A stretch of 64,000 nucleotides of DNA from Myxococcales bacterium (GTDB lineage Bacteria > Myxococcota_A > Polyangia > Polyangiales > Houyiibacteriaceae), in contig JAHBWH010000016.1 of the NCBI GenBank assembly GCA_019637115.1, forward strand, positions 1-64,000, written 5' to 3'. Shown piece after piece: positions 1 through 8,697 of the stretch. The notes beneath the pieces were generated by a model. That model saw only the letters and a program-made list of their open reading frames with translations. It had not been told where the DNA came from and made no database searches. Numbering within the stretch: position 1 is the stretch's first letter; every line of letters begins with the position of its first letter. The position numbers and the translations under genes were made by a program.

Positions 1-8
1 CGTCCAAC

Positions 9-125
9 GTGCCCACCCCCGTGCCCACCCCCGTGCCCACCCCCGTGCCCACCCACGCGCCCACCCACGTGCGCGCCCAGGTGCCCGCCCATGTGCCCCC
101 ATGTGCCCGCCCATGTGCGCCCAGG
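9..125. repeat. 12-bp GC-rich tandem repeat
   Basis: Imperfect tandem copies of a 12-bp unit, GTGCCCACCCCC, become progressively degenerate (GCGCCCACCCAC, GTGCCCGCCCAT) toward the right. The array lies upstream of the SUFU-domain gene. Open frames through it only read Pro/Thr/Val repeats and continue out of frame with the real gene, so it is treated as non-coding. Confidence 0.7.
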
Positions 126-271
126 TCTACCGTCGGAGCGCCCAGGCAGGGCGGCGCGACCACGAGTCGGTCTCCAGCCCCGACCCCCAGCCCGACCCCC
201 GAACGCGAAAGGGAAGATCCCCGTCGTGCCAATCGTATGGCAGTCTCGTGAACAGTCCTCAGGCGAACCCC

Positions 272-1333
272 ATGGAGATCGTCCGCTACGAGCCGCCCTC
301 CGGTGTTGCGGCCATCGCGACCGCGCTGGCCCACTTGCACGGCTACGACGTGCAGCCGGCGCATTGGGGGCCGCAGCGGCCCATGCGGGACGGCGGCGAC
401 GACCCCCTCGATGGGGTGAGCGCGTTCCCCGCCGGCGACACCTGGCATTACGTCACCTATGGCCTCTCGCAGCTCGGGGATGACGTGGGCAGCTTCCCGC
501 ACCGGCCGGGCGCGAGCGGCTTCGGCTTCGAGCTGACGTTCCGGCTCTCGCGCCACCCCGGAGAGCCCGCGCCCGTCTGGCCTGTGCTCATGCTCCAGCG
601 GCTCGCGCGCTACGTCTTCCGCAGCGCAAACGTCTTCCGGCCGGGCGATCACATGGATCTGCAAGAGCCGATGGGCGGCCACCCGCGCAGCGAGATCGTC
701 GGCGCGGTCTTCACCGCGGACCCCCAGCTCCCCCCGATCCAGACCCGCCACGGCGAGGTCGCCTTCGTGCAGGTCGTCGGCGTCGCGAGCGACGAGCTCG
801 AGGCCGTCAAGGATTGGAGCTGCGAGGCGTTCCTGCGCCTCCTCGCCACCCGCGAGCCGCTCTTCGTGACCGACGTGCTCCGCCCGAGCTACATGCGGGA
901 CCGCGACTTCGCCGCAGCCTGCGCGCGGGGAGCCCGCGAAGACGGCTCGTCGCATGGCTCGAGCTTCGCCAGCGCCGTGCGGTGGAACGAGCTCGTCACC
1001 GAGCGTGGCCCGGGCGTCGAGCTGGTCATTGGCGCCATCGCCGTGCCCGACGTCCTCCGCGCGCTGCGCCTGCGCTTGCCCTACAACCGCCCCTTCCGCC
1101 TGCAGGGCCGCCGAGGCGCGATCCGCTTCGTGCCCGCGCTCGCGACCGAGTGGCGGACCGAAGGGCGCGACCTCGTCGTCGGCGTCCCGTGGGACGCGGC
1201 GGCCGCGATGGCCGAGGGGCTGCGCCCGAAGCGCGGACGTTACCCGTGGCCCGGCATGCCCGGCGTCGTCTTCGTCGTCGAGCCTACGGACATCCGCGGC
1301 GCCCGGGGCGAGCTGGTCCGCGTCATCGGTTGA
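272..1333 (+). CDS. Suppressor-of-fused (SUFU) domain protein
   Basis: A 353-residue cytoplasmic protein with no signal peptide or membrane segment. The first ~200 residues match the bacterial SUFU-like domain: a GFGFELTFRL segment, a WPVLMLQRLARYVF helix, and the HGEVAFVQVVGVASDEL strand-helix. Bacterial SUFU proteins are often immunity proteins or are fused to toxins; no toxin gene is visible beside this one. The rest of the protein is unassigned. The ATG at 272 was chosen because upstream codons run into the 12-bp tandem repeat and have unlike composition. It appears monocistronic, with a 366-nt gap before the next gene. Confidence 0.85.
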   Translation: MEIVRYEPPSGVAAIATALAHLHGYDVQPAHWGPQRPMRDGGDDPLDGVSAFPAGDTWHYVTYGLSQLGDDVGSFPHRPGASGFGFELTFRLSRHPGEPAPVWPVLMLQRLARYVFRSANVFRPGDHMDLQEPMGGHPRSEIVGAVFTADPQLPPIQTRHGEVAFVQVVGVASDELEAVKDWSCEAFLRLLATREPLFVTDVLRPSYMRDRDFAAACARGAREDGSSHGSSFASAVRWNELVTERGPGVELVIGAIAVPDVLRALRLRLPYNRPFRLQGRRGAIRFVPALATEWRTEGRDLVVGVPWDAAAAMAEGLRPKRGRYPWPGMPGVVFVVEPTDIRGARGELVRVIG

Positions 1334-1699
1334 GCCCGAGCGCCGCGCCAGCTCGGGCCTCGGACCGCGGCCCTCCGGCGCGGCGGGCTCATCGCGCGCT
1401 TCGCGGCGCGGCGTCGACGCCTTCCACGAGGCTGGCCGGTCGGAGCCGGCCGCCACCCGATTCGTGTCGAGCGGTGATGGCTTCTCACTGGGGTTGTGGG
1501 TGTCAGTAGTGGCGCAATCCGCCGCGGCATGCGCGCGATCGTGTGAATGGTCATTCAGCCGCGGTTGACGCTGGCCTCGCGCTGTGGCGTTCTGTCGGCC
1601 TCCCTGACGGGGGCGTGGGCGCTTCGGGTGCGCGCACGGAGCGCGCACGGCCGGGGCCGGCGTGACCGACGACGACCGACGGATGACGGGGTGAGCGGG
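1334..1699. other. Intergenic region upstream of beta-oxidation operon
   Basis: No convincing gene. It holds the TGAATG-GT-CATTCA palindrome at 1544-1557 and presumably the promoter of the multifunctional enzyme; no clear -35/-10 pair was recognised. Confidence 0.6.
1544..1557. promoter_or_regulatory. TetR/FadR-like operator palindrome
   Basis: TGAATG-GT-CATTCA is a perfect inverted repeat with 6-bp arms and a 2-nt spacer, 143 nt before the start codon of the multifunctional beta-oxidation enzyme. From memory, the Bacillus subtilis FadR (TetR family) operator uses the half-sites TGAATGA/TCATTCA, so a TetR-type repressor sensing acyl-CoA is plausible. No such regulator gene lies in the window. 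Confidence 0.45.
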
Positions 1700-4264
1700 A
1701 TGAGTGAGCTGCGTTTCGATGGGCGGGTGGTCATCATCACGGGCGCGGGCAACGGCCTGGGCAAGAGCCACGCGCTCGCGTTCGGTGCGCGCGGCGCGAA
1801 GGTCGTCGTCAACGATCTCGGCGGCGACATCCACGGCGGCGGGGCGAGCGCGCGCGCGGCCGACCTCGTCGTCGAGGAGATCCGCGCGGCGGGCGGCGAG
1901 GCCGTCGCCAACTACGACTCCGTGACCGACGGCGCGAAGATCGTGCAGTCGGCGATCGACGCCTTTGGCAAGGTCGACGTCGTCGTCAACAACGCCGGCA
2001 TCCTCCGCGACGTCAGCTTCCACAAGATGACCCGCGACGACTGGGACAAGGTCTACGAGGTGCACGTGCGCGGCGCCTTCGAGGTGACGCACGCTGCGTG
2101 GGACGTGATGCGCGAGCAGGGCTACGGCCGCGTGATCTTCACGACGAGCGCCGCCGGCATCTACGGCAACTTCGGCCAGGGCAATTACGCGATGGCCAAG
2201 CTCGGCCTCGTCGGTCTCTCGAACACGCTCGCCATCGAGGGCCGCAAGCGCGGGGTACACGCGAACGCCATCGGGCCGATCGCCGGGAGCCGCATGACGG
2301 AGACCGTGCTCCCGCCCGAGCTGCTCGCGGCGCTCAAGCCCGAGTACGTCACGCCCCTCGTGCTCTGGCTCTGCCACGAGGAGTGCCAGGAGACCGGCGG
2401 CCTCTTCGAGGTCGGCGGCGGCTTCATGGGCAAGCTCCGCTGGGAGCGCGCGCTCGGCAAGACCTGGCGCCTCGGCCGCGGCATCTCCGCCGAGGACGTG
2501 AAGAGCCAGTGGGGCGCGATCGCTGGCTTCGAGAAGGCCGAGCACCCCGAGAACATCGCGCAATCGATGCAGCCCATCATGGGCAACGTCGAGCGCGGGC
2601 CGAGCAAGGGCGGCAACGAATTCATCGACCTCGACGAGGCGCTCGGCTACCGCTTCGAGCCCGCCCACTCGCGCTACGACGAGCGCGACCTCGCGCTCTA
2701 CGCGCTCGGCGTCGGCGCCGCGAAGGACCCGACGGGCGACGAGCTCAAGCTCGTCTACGAGATGAGCGGCGACGGCTTCGTCGCGCTCCCGACCTACGGC
2801 GTCATCCCCGCCGTCAACTGGATGCTCGACATGGGCAAGCGCGGCGTCACCGCGCCGGGCATCAAATACGGGCTCGATCGCGTGCTCCACGGCGAGCAGT
2901 ACACGGAGCTGAAGCGCCCGCTGCCACCGAAGGCGAAGCTCCGCCACGAGGCGCGCATCAAGGACATCTTCGACAAGGGCAAGGGCGCGCTCGTCGTCAC
3001 CGAGGTGAAGAGCTACGACGAGGACGACGAGCTGCTGATCGTCAACGAGATCACCACCTTCGTCCGCGGCGCGGGCGGGTGGGGCGGCGACCGCGGCCCC
3101 TCGGCCGACGTGAACGTGCCGCCCGAGCGCGCGCCCGACTTCGTCGTCCAGGAGAAGACGGACGCGAACCAGGCGCTCCTCTACCGCCTGAGCGGCGACT
3201 GGAACCCGCTGCACGCCGACCCGCGCTTCGCGAAGGCGATGAGCTTCGACCGGCCCATCCTGCACGGGCTCTGCAGCTTCGGCTTCGCGGCGCGGCACGT
3301 GCTGTCGAAGTGCACGAAGGATGGCGACCCGCGCTACTTCAAGAACATCCGCGTGCGCTTCGCCAAGAGCGTCTTTCCGGGCGACACGCTCGTGACCGAG
3401 ATCTGGAAGGAGAGCGACACGCGCGTCGTCTTCCAGGTGAAGGTCGCCGAGCGCGACGAGGTCGTGATCAGCAACGCCGCGATCGAGCTCTACGAGCAGA
3501 TCCCCGTCAAGAAGCCGAAGGCGAAGGCAGCGGCGCCCGAGGCTGCGACGGCGAAGGCGGCGGGACCGACGTCGGCCGACGTGTTCCGCGGGATCGGGTT
3601 GTGGATGGCGGAGAAGGCGGGGGAGGCGAAGGTCGGCAAGGTCTTCCAGTTCAAGCTGAGCGACCCCGAGAGCGTGTGGACGCTGGACTGCGCGTCGGAC
3701 GCGCCGTCGGTGAGCGAGGGCGAGTCGACGAAGCCGGACTGCATCCTCGAGCTGACCGACGCGAACTTCGTGGCGATGACGAAGGGCGAGAAGGATCCAC
3801 AGAAGATGTACTTCGGGGGCGAGCTGAAGATCAGCGGCGACATCATGGCGTCGCAGAAGCTCGGCTTCTTAAAGAAGGTCGAGGCGCGCCACGTCGAGGC
3901 CGCGATGAAGGCGAGCGGCGGCGGCGAGAGCGCCGCGAAGGCCGCGCCCGCTGCGAAGAAGGCGCCGACGGAGGCCCGCGCGCCGAAGCTCTTCGAGGCG
4001 CTCGCCGGCAAGGCGCCGAAGGGCAGCGGCAAGATCCAGATCCGGGTGACGGATCCGGACGGCGCGTGGCTCGTCGATCTCGACGCGGGCGCGGTGAAGC
4101 CGGGGACCTACGAGGGCGCGAGCACCGTCATCACGCTCAGCGACGTCGATCTCGCGGCGGTGGCCAGCGGCGAGGCGAGCGCGGCGGATCTCTATCAGCG
4201 CGGCAAGCTGCGCGTCGATGGCGAGGTCGGGCCGGCGAGGGATCTCGCGTGGCTACGGGTTTGA
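1700..4264 (+). CDS. Multifunctional beta-oxidation enzyme: SDR + enoyl-CoA hydratase 2 + two SCP2 domains
   Basis: 854 residues resembling peroxisomal multifunctional enzyme 2 (HSD17B4). Residues 1-300 form a short-chain dehydrogenase with the TGAGNGLG nucleotide loop at 14-21 and the catalytic Tyr163/Lys167 pair (YAMAK). Residues ~310-600 form a double hot-dog MaoC-type hydratase 2 with the D500-W-N-P-L-H505 motif followed by PILHGLCSFG. Two SCP2 sterol-carrier domains follow (~630-745 and ~765-854), joined by Ala/Lys/Glu linkers; the animal enzyme has one. It should hydrate trans-2-enoyl-CoA and oxidise the 3-hydroxyacyl-CoA. The ATG at 1700 directly precedes the SDR fold. A thiolase gene follows 48 nt downstream, supplying the last step. 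Confidence 0.93.
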   Translation: MSELRFDGRVVIITGAGNGLGKSHALAFGARGAKVVVNDLGGDIHGGGASARAADLVVEEIRAAGGEAVANYDSVTDGAKIVQSAIDAFGKVDVVVNNAGILRDVSFHKMTRDDWDKVYEVHVRGAFEVTHAAWDVMREQGYGRVIFTTSAAGIYGNFGQGNYAMAKLGLVGLSNTLAIEGRKRGVHANAIGPIAGSRMTETVLPPELLAALKPEYVTPLVLWLCHEECQETGGLFEVGGGFMGKLRWERALGKTWRLGRGISAEDVKSQWGAIAGFEKAEHPENIAQSMQPIMGNVERGPSKGGNEFIDLDEALGYRFEPAHSRYDERDLALYALGVGAAKDPTGDELKLVYEMSGDGFVALPTYGVIPAVNWMLDMGKRGVTAPGIKYGLDRVLHGEQYTELKRPLPPKAKLRHEARIKDIFDKGKGALVVTEVKSYDEDDELLIVNEITTFVRGAGGWGGDRGPSADVNVPPERAPDFVVQEKTDANQALLYRLSGDWNPLHADPRFAKAMSFDRPILHGLCSFGFAARHVLSKCTKDGDPRYFKNIRVRFAKSVFPGDTLVTEIWKESDTRVVFQVKVAERDEVVISNAAIELYEQIPVKKPKAKAAAPEAATAKAAGPTSADVFRGIGLWMAEKAGEAKVGKVFQFKLSDPESVWTLDCASDAPSVSEGESTKPDCILELTDANFVAMTKGEKDPQKMYFGGELKISGDIMASQKLGFLKKVEARHVEAAMKASGGGESAAKAAPAAKKAPTEARAPKLFEALAGKAPKGSGKIQIRVTDPDGAWLVDLDAGAVKPGTYEGASTVITLSDVDLAAVASGEASAADLYQRGKLRVDGEVGPARDLAWLRV

Positions 4265-4312
4265 GGTCGTCGGGTTTCGTGTTCGTCGAGGCTGAAGGAA
4301 GAGGTGCGGGCG

Positions 4313-5488
4313 ATGCGTAAGGTGAACGTGATCGGGGTCGGGATGGTGCCGTTCCAGAAGCCGGGCGCTTCGGAGGACTACCCGGAGATGGGCGAGAAGG
4401 CGATCCGCGCGGCGCTCGCGGACGCCGGGATCGACTTCGGCGAGGTGCAGCAGGCGTACGCGGGCTACGTGTACGGCGACAGCACGTGCGGGCAGCGGGT
4501 GGTGTACTCCGTCGGCAAGACGGGGATCCCGGTGTTCAACGTCAACAACAACTGCTCGACGGGATCGACCGCGTTGATGCTCGCGCGTCAGGCGGTCGCG
4601 GGCGGGATCGCCGAGTGTGTGATCGCGATCGGCTTCGAGAAGATGGAGAAGGGCGCGCTCAGCGCCAAATGGGACGACCGCGCGAACCCGCTCGAGCACC
4701 ACGCGGGCGTGATGCAGGACGTGCAGGGGTTCACGGCGGCGCCGCCGGCCGCGCAGATGTTCGGCGGCGCGGGGCGGGAGTACCGCTGGAAGCACGGCAC
4801 GAAGCGCGAGACCTTCGCGAAGATCAGCGAGAAGGCGCGCAAGCACGCGGCCAAGAACCCCTACGCGCTCTTCAAGGAGGAGCTGGACGTGGAGGCGATC
4901 CTCGCGTCCCCCGAGGTCTTCGACCCCCTCACGCGCTACCAATGCTGCCCGCCGACGTGCGGCGCCGCGGCGGCGATCCTCTGCAGCGACGAGTTCGCGA
5001 AGAAGCACGGCATCGGCGACCCGGTCTGGATCGCCGGCCAAGCGATGACGACGGACACGCCCGCGTCGTTCGGCAAGTCGATGATCCAGATGGTGGGCTT
5101 CGACATGACGAAGGACGCCGCGCGCCAGGTCTACGAGCAGGCCGGCATCGGGCCCGACGAGGTCGACGTCGTCGAGCTCCACGACTGCTTCACCGCCAAC
5201 GAGCTGCTCACCTACGAGGGCCTCGGGCTCTGCCCCGAGGGCGGCGCGGAGAAGTTCATCTGGGACGGCGACAACACCTTCGGCGGCAAGTACGTCACGA
5301 ACCCGAGCGGGGGTCTTCTCTCGAAGGGCCACCCGCTCGGCGCGACGGGGCTCGCGCAATGCACGGAGCTCGTCTGGCAGCTCCGCGGCCAGGGCGAGCA
5401 GCGTCAGGTCGAAGGCGCGAAGGTCGCGCTCCAGCACAACCTGGGCCTCGGCGGCGCGTGCGTCGTCACGATGTACCGCCGCGGTTGA
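4313..5488 (+). CDS. SCPx-type thiolase (lipid-transfer thiolase)
   Basis: 391 residues of the sterol-carrier-protein-X thiolase family. The nucleophilic Cys81 lies in NVNNNCSTGST, His340 in SKGHPLGATG, and a C-terminal Cys383 in GLGGAC. An HDCF motif, typical of the SCPx branch, lies about 290 residues in. The fused SCP2 domain of eukaryotic SCPx is absent, but the upstream enzyme carries two such domains. The ATG at 4313 is chosen over the GTG at 4304 because a GGAAGAGG ribosome site lies at the right distance only for the ATG. It probably forms one operon with the upstream gene for thiolytic cleavage of branched or steroid-side-chain 3-ketoacyl-CoA. Confidence 0.92.
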   Translation: MRKVNVIGVGMVPFQKPGASEDYPEMGEKAIRAALADAGIDFGEVQQAYAGYVYGDSTCGQRVVYSVGKTGIPVFNVNNNCSTGSTALMLARQAVAGGIAECVIAIGFEKMEKGALSAKWDDRANPLEHHAGVMQDVQGFTAAPPAAQMFGGAGREYRWKHGTKRETFAKISEKARKHAAKNPYALFKEELDVEAILASPEVFDPLTRYQCCPPTCGAAAAILCSDEFAKKHGIGDPVWIAGQAMTTDTPASFGKSMIQMVGFDMTKDAARQVYEQAGIGPDEVDVVELHDCFTANELLTYEGLGLCPEGGAEKFIWDGDNTFGGKYVTNPSGGLLSKGHPLGATGLAQCTELVWQLRGQGEQRQVEGAKVALQHNLGLGGACVVTMYRRG

Positions 5489-5550
5489 GCCCTCCGGGCC
5501 TCCGCGCCGTAGCGGAGCGGCCGCTCGCTCTCATCGATCGTGCGCACCCG

Positions 5551-5727
5551 GTCCCTTGATCACGGGTGCACCTCGTCGGTCGCGATCGAAGGAGTCGCGC
5601 GCGGGCCGTCTGAGCGCATCGGTGGCCTCCATCGGGCCGCGCGAGGTCGCGAAGCTCGAGGGCGCCGCAACTGTGGAGATCGTGGCCTGGACCGGTCGAC
5701 GCGGGGAGTCTCGGCCGTCGGGTCGCA
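5551..5727 (-). pseudogene. Relic of a fourth FGE-like/propeller cassette
   Basis: On the minus strand this repeats the inter-cassette spacer and the first codons (GTG ATC AAG GG) of the FGE-like lipoprotein found at 6881 and 8697. After VIKG the frame departs from the family and stops within about seven codons, so only the 5' edge survives. Between the propeller stop and the GTG the spacer is 164 nt here, 149 nt in the second copy and 142 nt in the third, the differences being clean deletions of 15 and 7 nt. It marks the left end of the tandem array. Confidence 0.7.
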
Positions 5728-6537
5728 TCACCACTCCTCCGGGCCCCCGTGCGGCCAGCAGCGGAGCGGCCACGGTGGGCCGTCGCTCTCGCCGATCGTG
5801 AGCACGACGCGGTCACCGACGAGCTCGCCATGGAGCGGTCGACCTTGGTCGTCGCGCACGCCGCCACGTGTCGTCGGACCAGTGCAGGTCGGTCTCGGCG
5901 CAGGATCGAAGAGGCTCCCGTCGACCCGAACGACCACCGAGGTCTCCTCCGTCCAGTGAACGAGGTGTTCGTCGTCAATCCACATCGTCCACGCGAAGTC
6001 ACGCGCGCGGGAGCTCTCGGGGGCAGGATATCGAACCGGGGGTGAGGTGGGCTCGAGCGTCCTGCTGTCGAAGAACTCCCTGACGTATTCGCACGGGTCG
6101 CAACTGCCCACCGGGGACTGACTCCGGGTGAGCCAGCGGCCATTGGGAGACGGGCGTCGGCCGCCTTCGACACGTCGAGGCGAGGTCCCGTCAACGGGTT
6201 GAAGCACGGACTCTCGACCGTTGGATGTGGTGTAGAACACGTAGCCCTCGTCGACGAAGAACGACCATGACCCAGGACTCTCGTCGAAGCGCTCTGACCA
6301 GAGGACCGCGCCTTCGAGCTCCATCACCCTCAGCTCGAAGCTTCGGCCATCACTCGTCGGTGTGTCGAAGACTCGCGGGCCGCTGCGCCAACGCTTGATG
6401 AGCACGATCGCCTTCGTGCCATCATCGGACCATTTGGGCTGAAAGAGCCGCTCCTCTGGGGTGACGCAGCCAAGGGCGATCGCCAGCAGTGATGCCACCA
6501 ACGCGCCCGCCTGCGAAACTCGATCTTGCATGTTCAT
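5728..6537 (-). CDS. Propeller-like lipoprotein, cassette copy 1
   Basis: 269 residues with a hydrophobic signal ending in AIALGC, a probable lipobox. After the Cys comes a block nearly identical in all three copies (TPEERLFQPKWSDDGTKA, ending near WSERF), reminiscent of TolB/DPP-type beta-propeller blades (PKWSDDG). The C-terminal block (from RPTC to GGPEEW) is also nearly identical between copies, whereas roughly residues 90-190 diverge strongly. Function unknown; probably an anchored envelope or surface protein. The start overlaps the stop of the truncated FGE-like gene as ATGA, so the two are translationally coupled; an in-frame ATG two codons later is an alternative start. Confidence 0.8.
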   Translation of the reverse strand: MNMQDRVSQAGALVASLLAIALGCVTPEERLFQPKWSDDGTKAIVLIKRWRSGPRVFDTPTSDGRSFELRVMELEGAVLWSERFDESPGSWSFFVDEGYVFYTTSNGRESVLQPVDGTSPRRVEGGRRPSPNGRWLTRSQSPVGSCDPCEYVREFFDSRTLEPTSPPVRYPAPESSRARDFAWTMWIDDEHLVHWTEETSVVVRVDGSLFDPAPRPTCTGPTTRGGVRDDQGRPLHGELVGDRVVLTIGESDGPPWPLRCWPHGGPEEW

Positions 6538-6881
6538 TCAGGGCCCGCACAGCAACGGAAGCCAACGAACGAGCTCTGCGAGGAGCGGGGCACCGGCGCC
6601 ACGTCACGTTGGCACGTAGGCTCCATCCCCCCGTTCGTCGCTTCGAGGAAGCGCTGGTACTGTCCCTGCGTGACCTCGGTCGCGTCCATGCGGATTGGCT
6701 GGGTCGGCTCCAGCGGGTTGCGGACGGACACCAGGGTGCTGACGTCGCCGTACTCCATCGCCGGCTCGCACTCGACCGGCGTCGGGCCTGGCGTCGGCGG
6801 ACTGCAGCCGAGCGAGGCGGCGACCGCGAGGGCCATCGTGGCGCGGAGGCCCCACGAGCCGCCCGAGCGACCCTTGATCAC
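6534..6881 (-). pseudogene. FGE-like lipoprotein, cassette copy 1, internally deleted
   Basis: 115 codons from the GTG at 6881. The first ~75 residues match full copy 2 almost exactly (signal with ASLGC, then ECEPAMEYGDVS and EVTQGQYQRFLEATNGG); the frame then jumps to the C-terminal end of the family (GFRCC..PE). About 165 residues of the FGE fold are missing, yet the frame stays open and the stop still overlaps the next start. The sulfatase-modifying-factor core cannot fold, so it is either a remnant kept for coupling or a short exported lipoprotein. Neighbouring copies show the ancestral form. Confidence 0.75.
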
Positions 6882-7030
6882 GGGTGCACCTCGTCGGTTG
6901 CGATCGAACGAGTCGCGCGCGGGCCGTGCGATCGCATCAGGGGCTTCCATCGGGCCACGCGAGGGCGCCGCAACTGTGGAGATCGCGGCCTGGACCGGTC
7001 GACGCGGGGAGTCTCGACCGTCGGGCCGCA
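6882..7030. repeat. Inter-cassette spacer repeat, copy B
   Basis: Non-coding spacer between propeller copy 2 and FGE-like copy 1, nearly identical to spacers at 5564-5727 and 8698-8839 apart from clean deletions. It presumably carries the promoter or leader of the downstream FGE-like gene. Confidence 0.75.
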
Positions 7031-7822
7031 TCACCACTCCTCCGGGCCCCCGTGCGGCCAGCAGCGGAGCGGCCACGGTGGTCCGTCGCTCTCGCCGATC
7101 GTGAGCACGACACGGTCACCGACGAGCTCGCCATGGAGCGGTCGACCTTGGTCGTCACGCCCCCCGCCGCGCGTGGCCGGGCCGTTGCATGTTGGTCGCG
7201 GAGCGGGGTCGTAGAACGAACCGTCGGCGCCGAATACGACCGAGCTCTCGTCCGTCCAGTAGACGAGGTGGTCCTCGTCGATCCACATCGTCTTCGCGGT
7301 GGCTCGGAAGACGTGGGAGGTGGGGGCTGGGCGCCGAACCAGGGGCGCGACCGGCTCGTCCGTGCGGCTATCGAAGAACTGACCGACGTAGTCAGCTGGC
7401 CCGAAGCCTACGGCGCCTCCGCGGAAGATCCAACGCCCCGTCGGTGACGGGAGCCCCTCTGCCACCCGACGGGGCGGACGGCCGTCGAACGGCTGAAGTA
7501 CGGACCCATCGCGCATGCTGTAGAAGACGTAGCCCTCCGAGACGAAGAGGGACCACCGGAATGGTGCTTCGTCGTCGAAGCGCTCCGACCAAACCGTCGA
7601 ACCGTCCAGCTCAATCACCCTCAGCTCGAAGGTTCGGCCATCACTCGTCGGTGTGTCGAAGACCCGCGGGCCGCTGCGCCAACGCTTGATGAGCACGATC
7701 GCCTTCGTGCCATCATCGGACCACTTGGGCTGAGAGAGCCGCTCCTCTGGGGTGACGCAGCCAAGGGCGATCGCCAGCAGTGATGCCACAACAAAGGCCG
7801 TCTGCGACACTCCGCGAGGCAT
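7031..7822 (-). CDS. Propeller-like lipoprotein, cassette copy 2
   Basis: 263 residues; signal peptide with AIALGC lipobox. N-terminal PKWSDDGTKA block and C-terminal block ending GGPEEW match copies 1 and 3, while the central ~100 residues differ. A DEDHLVYWTDESS segment corresponds to DDEHLVHWTEETS in copy 1, showing the middle is homologous but diversified. The ATG at 7822 sits 2 nt after the stop of FGE-like copy 2, indicating coupled expression of the pair; the longer upstream frame lies inside the FGE-like gene and is rejected. Function unknown. Confidence 0.82.
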   Translation of the reverse strand: MPRGVSQTAFVVASLLAIALGCVTPEERLSQPKWSDDGTKAIVLIKRWRSGPRVFDTPTSDGRTFELRVIELDGSTVWSERFDDEAPFRWSLFVSEGYVFYSMRDGSVLQPFDGRPPRRVAEGLPSPTGRWIFRGGAVGFGPADYVGQFFDSRTDEPVAPLVRRPAPTSHVFRATAKTMWIDEDHLVYWTDESSVVFGADGSFYDPAPRPTCNGPATRGGGRDDQGRPLHGELVGDRVVLTIGESDGPPWPLRCWPHGGPEEW

Positions 7823-7824
7823 GC

Positions 7825-8697
7825 CTACTCCGGGTCTGCGCAGCAACGGAAGCCCGTGTCGCCGTCGATCGATGAGCGCGGTCGCGACAGGGCCAAGTCG
7901 CATCGAACTGAAGTGCCGCCATGGGAGATTGAGCCTCCGCGAAATGCACAGTCATCGTCTGTGCCATCGTAAGCGTCGCAAGCGTTCGTCCATTCCCAGA
8001 CGTTTCCGGTGAGGTCATAGACGCCGTGGTAGTTGTCCGAAGGTGACTGGCAATCCGGCATAGACCCCGGTGGAAGGATACGCGTCTGGCCGGGTGAATA
8101 GGGGCACGACTGAGCTGCAAAACAGTCGAGTGTGTTGCATTTATACGCTTCGTCAGAATTTCCTGGTGAGTAAGCGTATTGCTGCCCAGAGGAGCACGCG
8201 ACGTACCACTCGTCGTTCAGCGTCACCGCGGAACCCAGGGGGTGTCCCTCGCCGCCGCGAATGCGTCCACACAGCCGCTTTCCCACCCACTGGCAATACA
8301 TATAGGCGTCGCACCAGTCGACGCAGGTCTGCGGCCGGACGTCACACGAGCGGATCTCTGCGACGCGCGGACCGAAGCATTCGGTGGCGGGGGCGTACGT
8401 GGTGTTCCACGCGCAATACGTCGGTTGTCCAGAGACCTCCGTGCCGCCGTTCGTCGCTTCGAGGAAGCGCTGGTACTGACCTTGCGTCACCTCGGTCGCG
8501 TCGATGCGGATCGGCTGGGTCGGCTCCAGCGGGTTGCGGACGGACACCAGGGTGCTGACGTCGCCGTACTCCATCGCCGGCTCGCACTCGACCGGCGTCG
8601 GGCCTGGCGTCGGCGGACCGCAGCCGAGCGAGGCGGCGACCGCGAGGGCCATCGTGGCGCGGAGGCCCCACGAGCCGCCCGAGCGACCCTTGATCAC
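7825..8697 (-). CDS. FGE/SUMF1-like lipoprotein, cassette copy 2 (full length)
   Basis: 290 residues from GTG 8697, giving a Lys/Arg-bearing signal ending ASLGC. The mature part belongs to the formylglycine-generating-enzyme/sulfatase-modifying-factor fold: EVTQGQYQRFLEATNGG (compare the usual EVTxxxYxxF), WCDAYMYCQWVGKRLCGR, YDLTGNVWEW, the FRGGS turn and a terminal TGFRCC. It is rich in Cys, suggesting disulfides outside the cytoplasm. The copper-binding Cys pair of true aerobic FGE was not recognised, so a binding rather than catalytic role is likely. An internal ATG at 8652 would give a shorter, poorer signal. Operonic with propeller copy 2. Confidence 0.85.
   Translation of the reverse strand: MIKGRSGGSWGLRATMALAVAASLGCGPPTPGPTPVECEPAMEYGDVSTLVSVRNPLEPTQPIRIDATEVTQGQYQRFLEATNGGTEVSGQPTYCAWNTTYAPATECFGPRVAEIRSCDVRPQTCVDWCDAYMYCQWVGKRLCGRIRGGEGHPLGSAVTLNDEWYVACSSGQQYAYSPGNSDEAYKCNTLDCFAAQSCPYSPGQTRILPPGSMPDCQSPSDNYHGVYDLTGNVWEWTNACDAYDGTDDDCAFRGGSISHGGTSVRCDLALSRPRSSIDGDTGFRCCADPE

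Noticed and set aside
405..422. ACCCC-N6-GGGGT palindrome resembling the sigma-54 activator sites
   Set aside because: It lies inside the SUFU coding region and differs at the outer arm position; probably chance in G+C-rich DNA.
4253..5437. 394-codon minus-strand ORF opposite the thiolase
   Set aside because: Antisense shadow with Arg/Leu/Ala-rich composition; the plus strand has all thiolase catalytic motifs.
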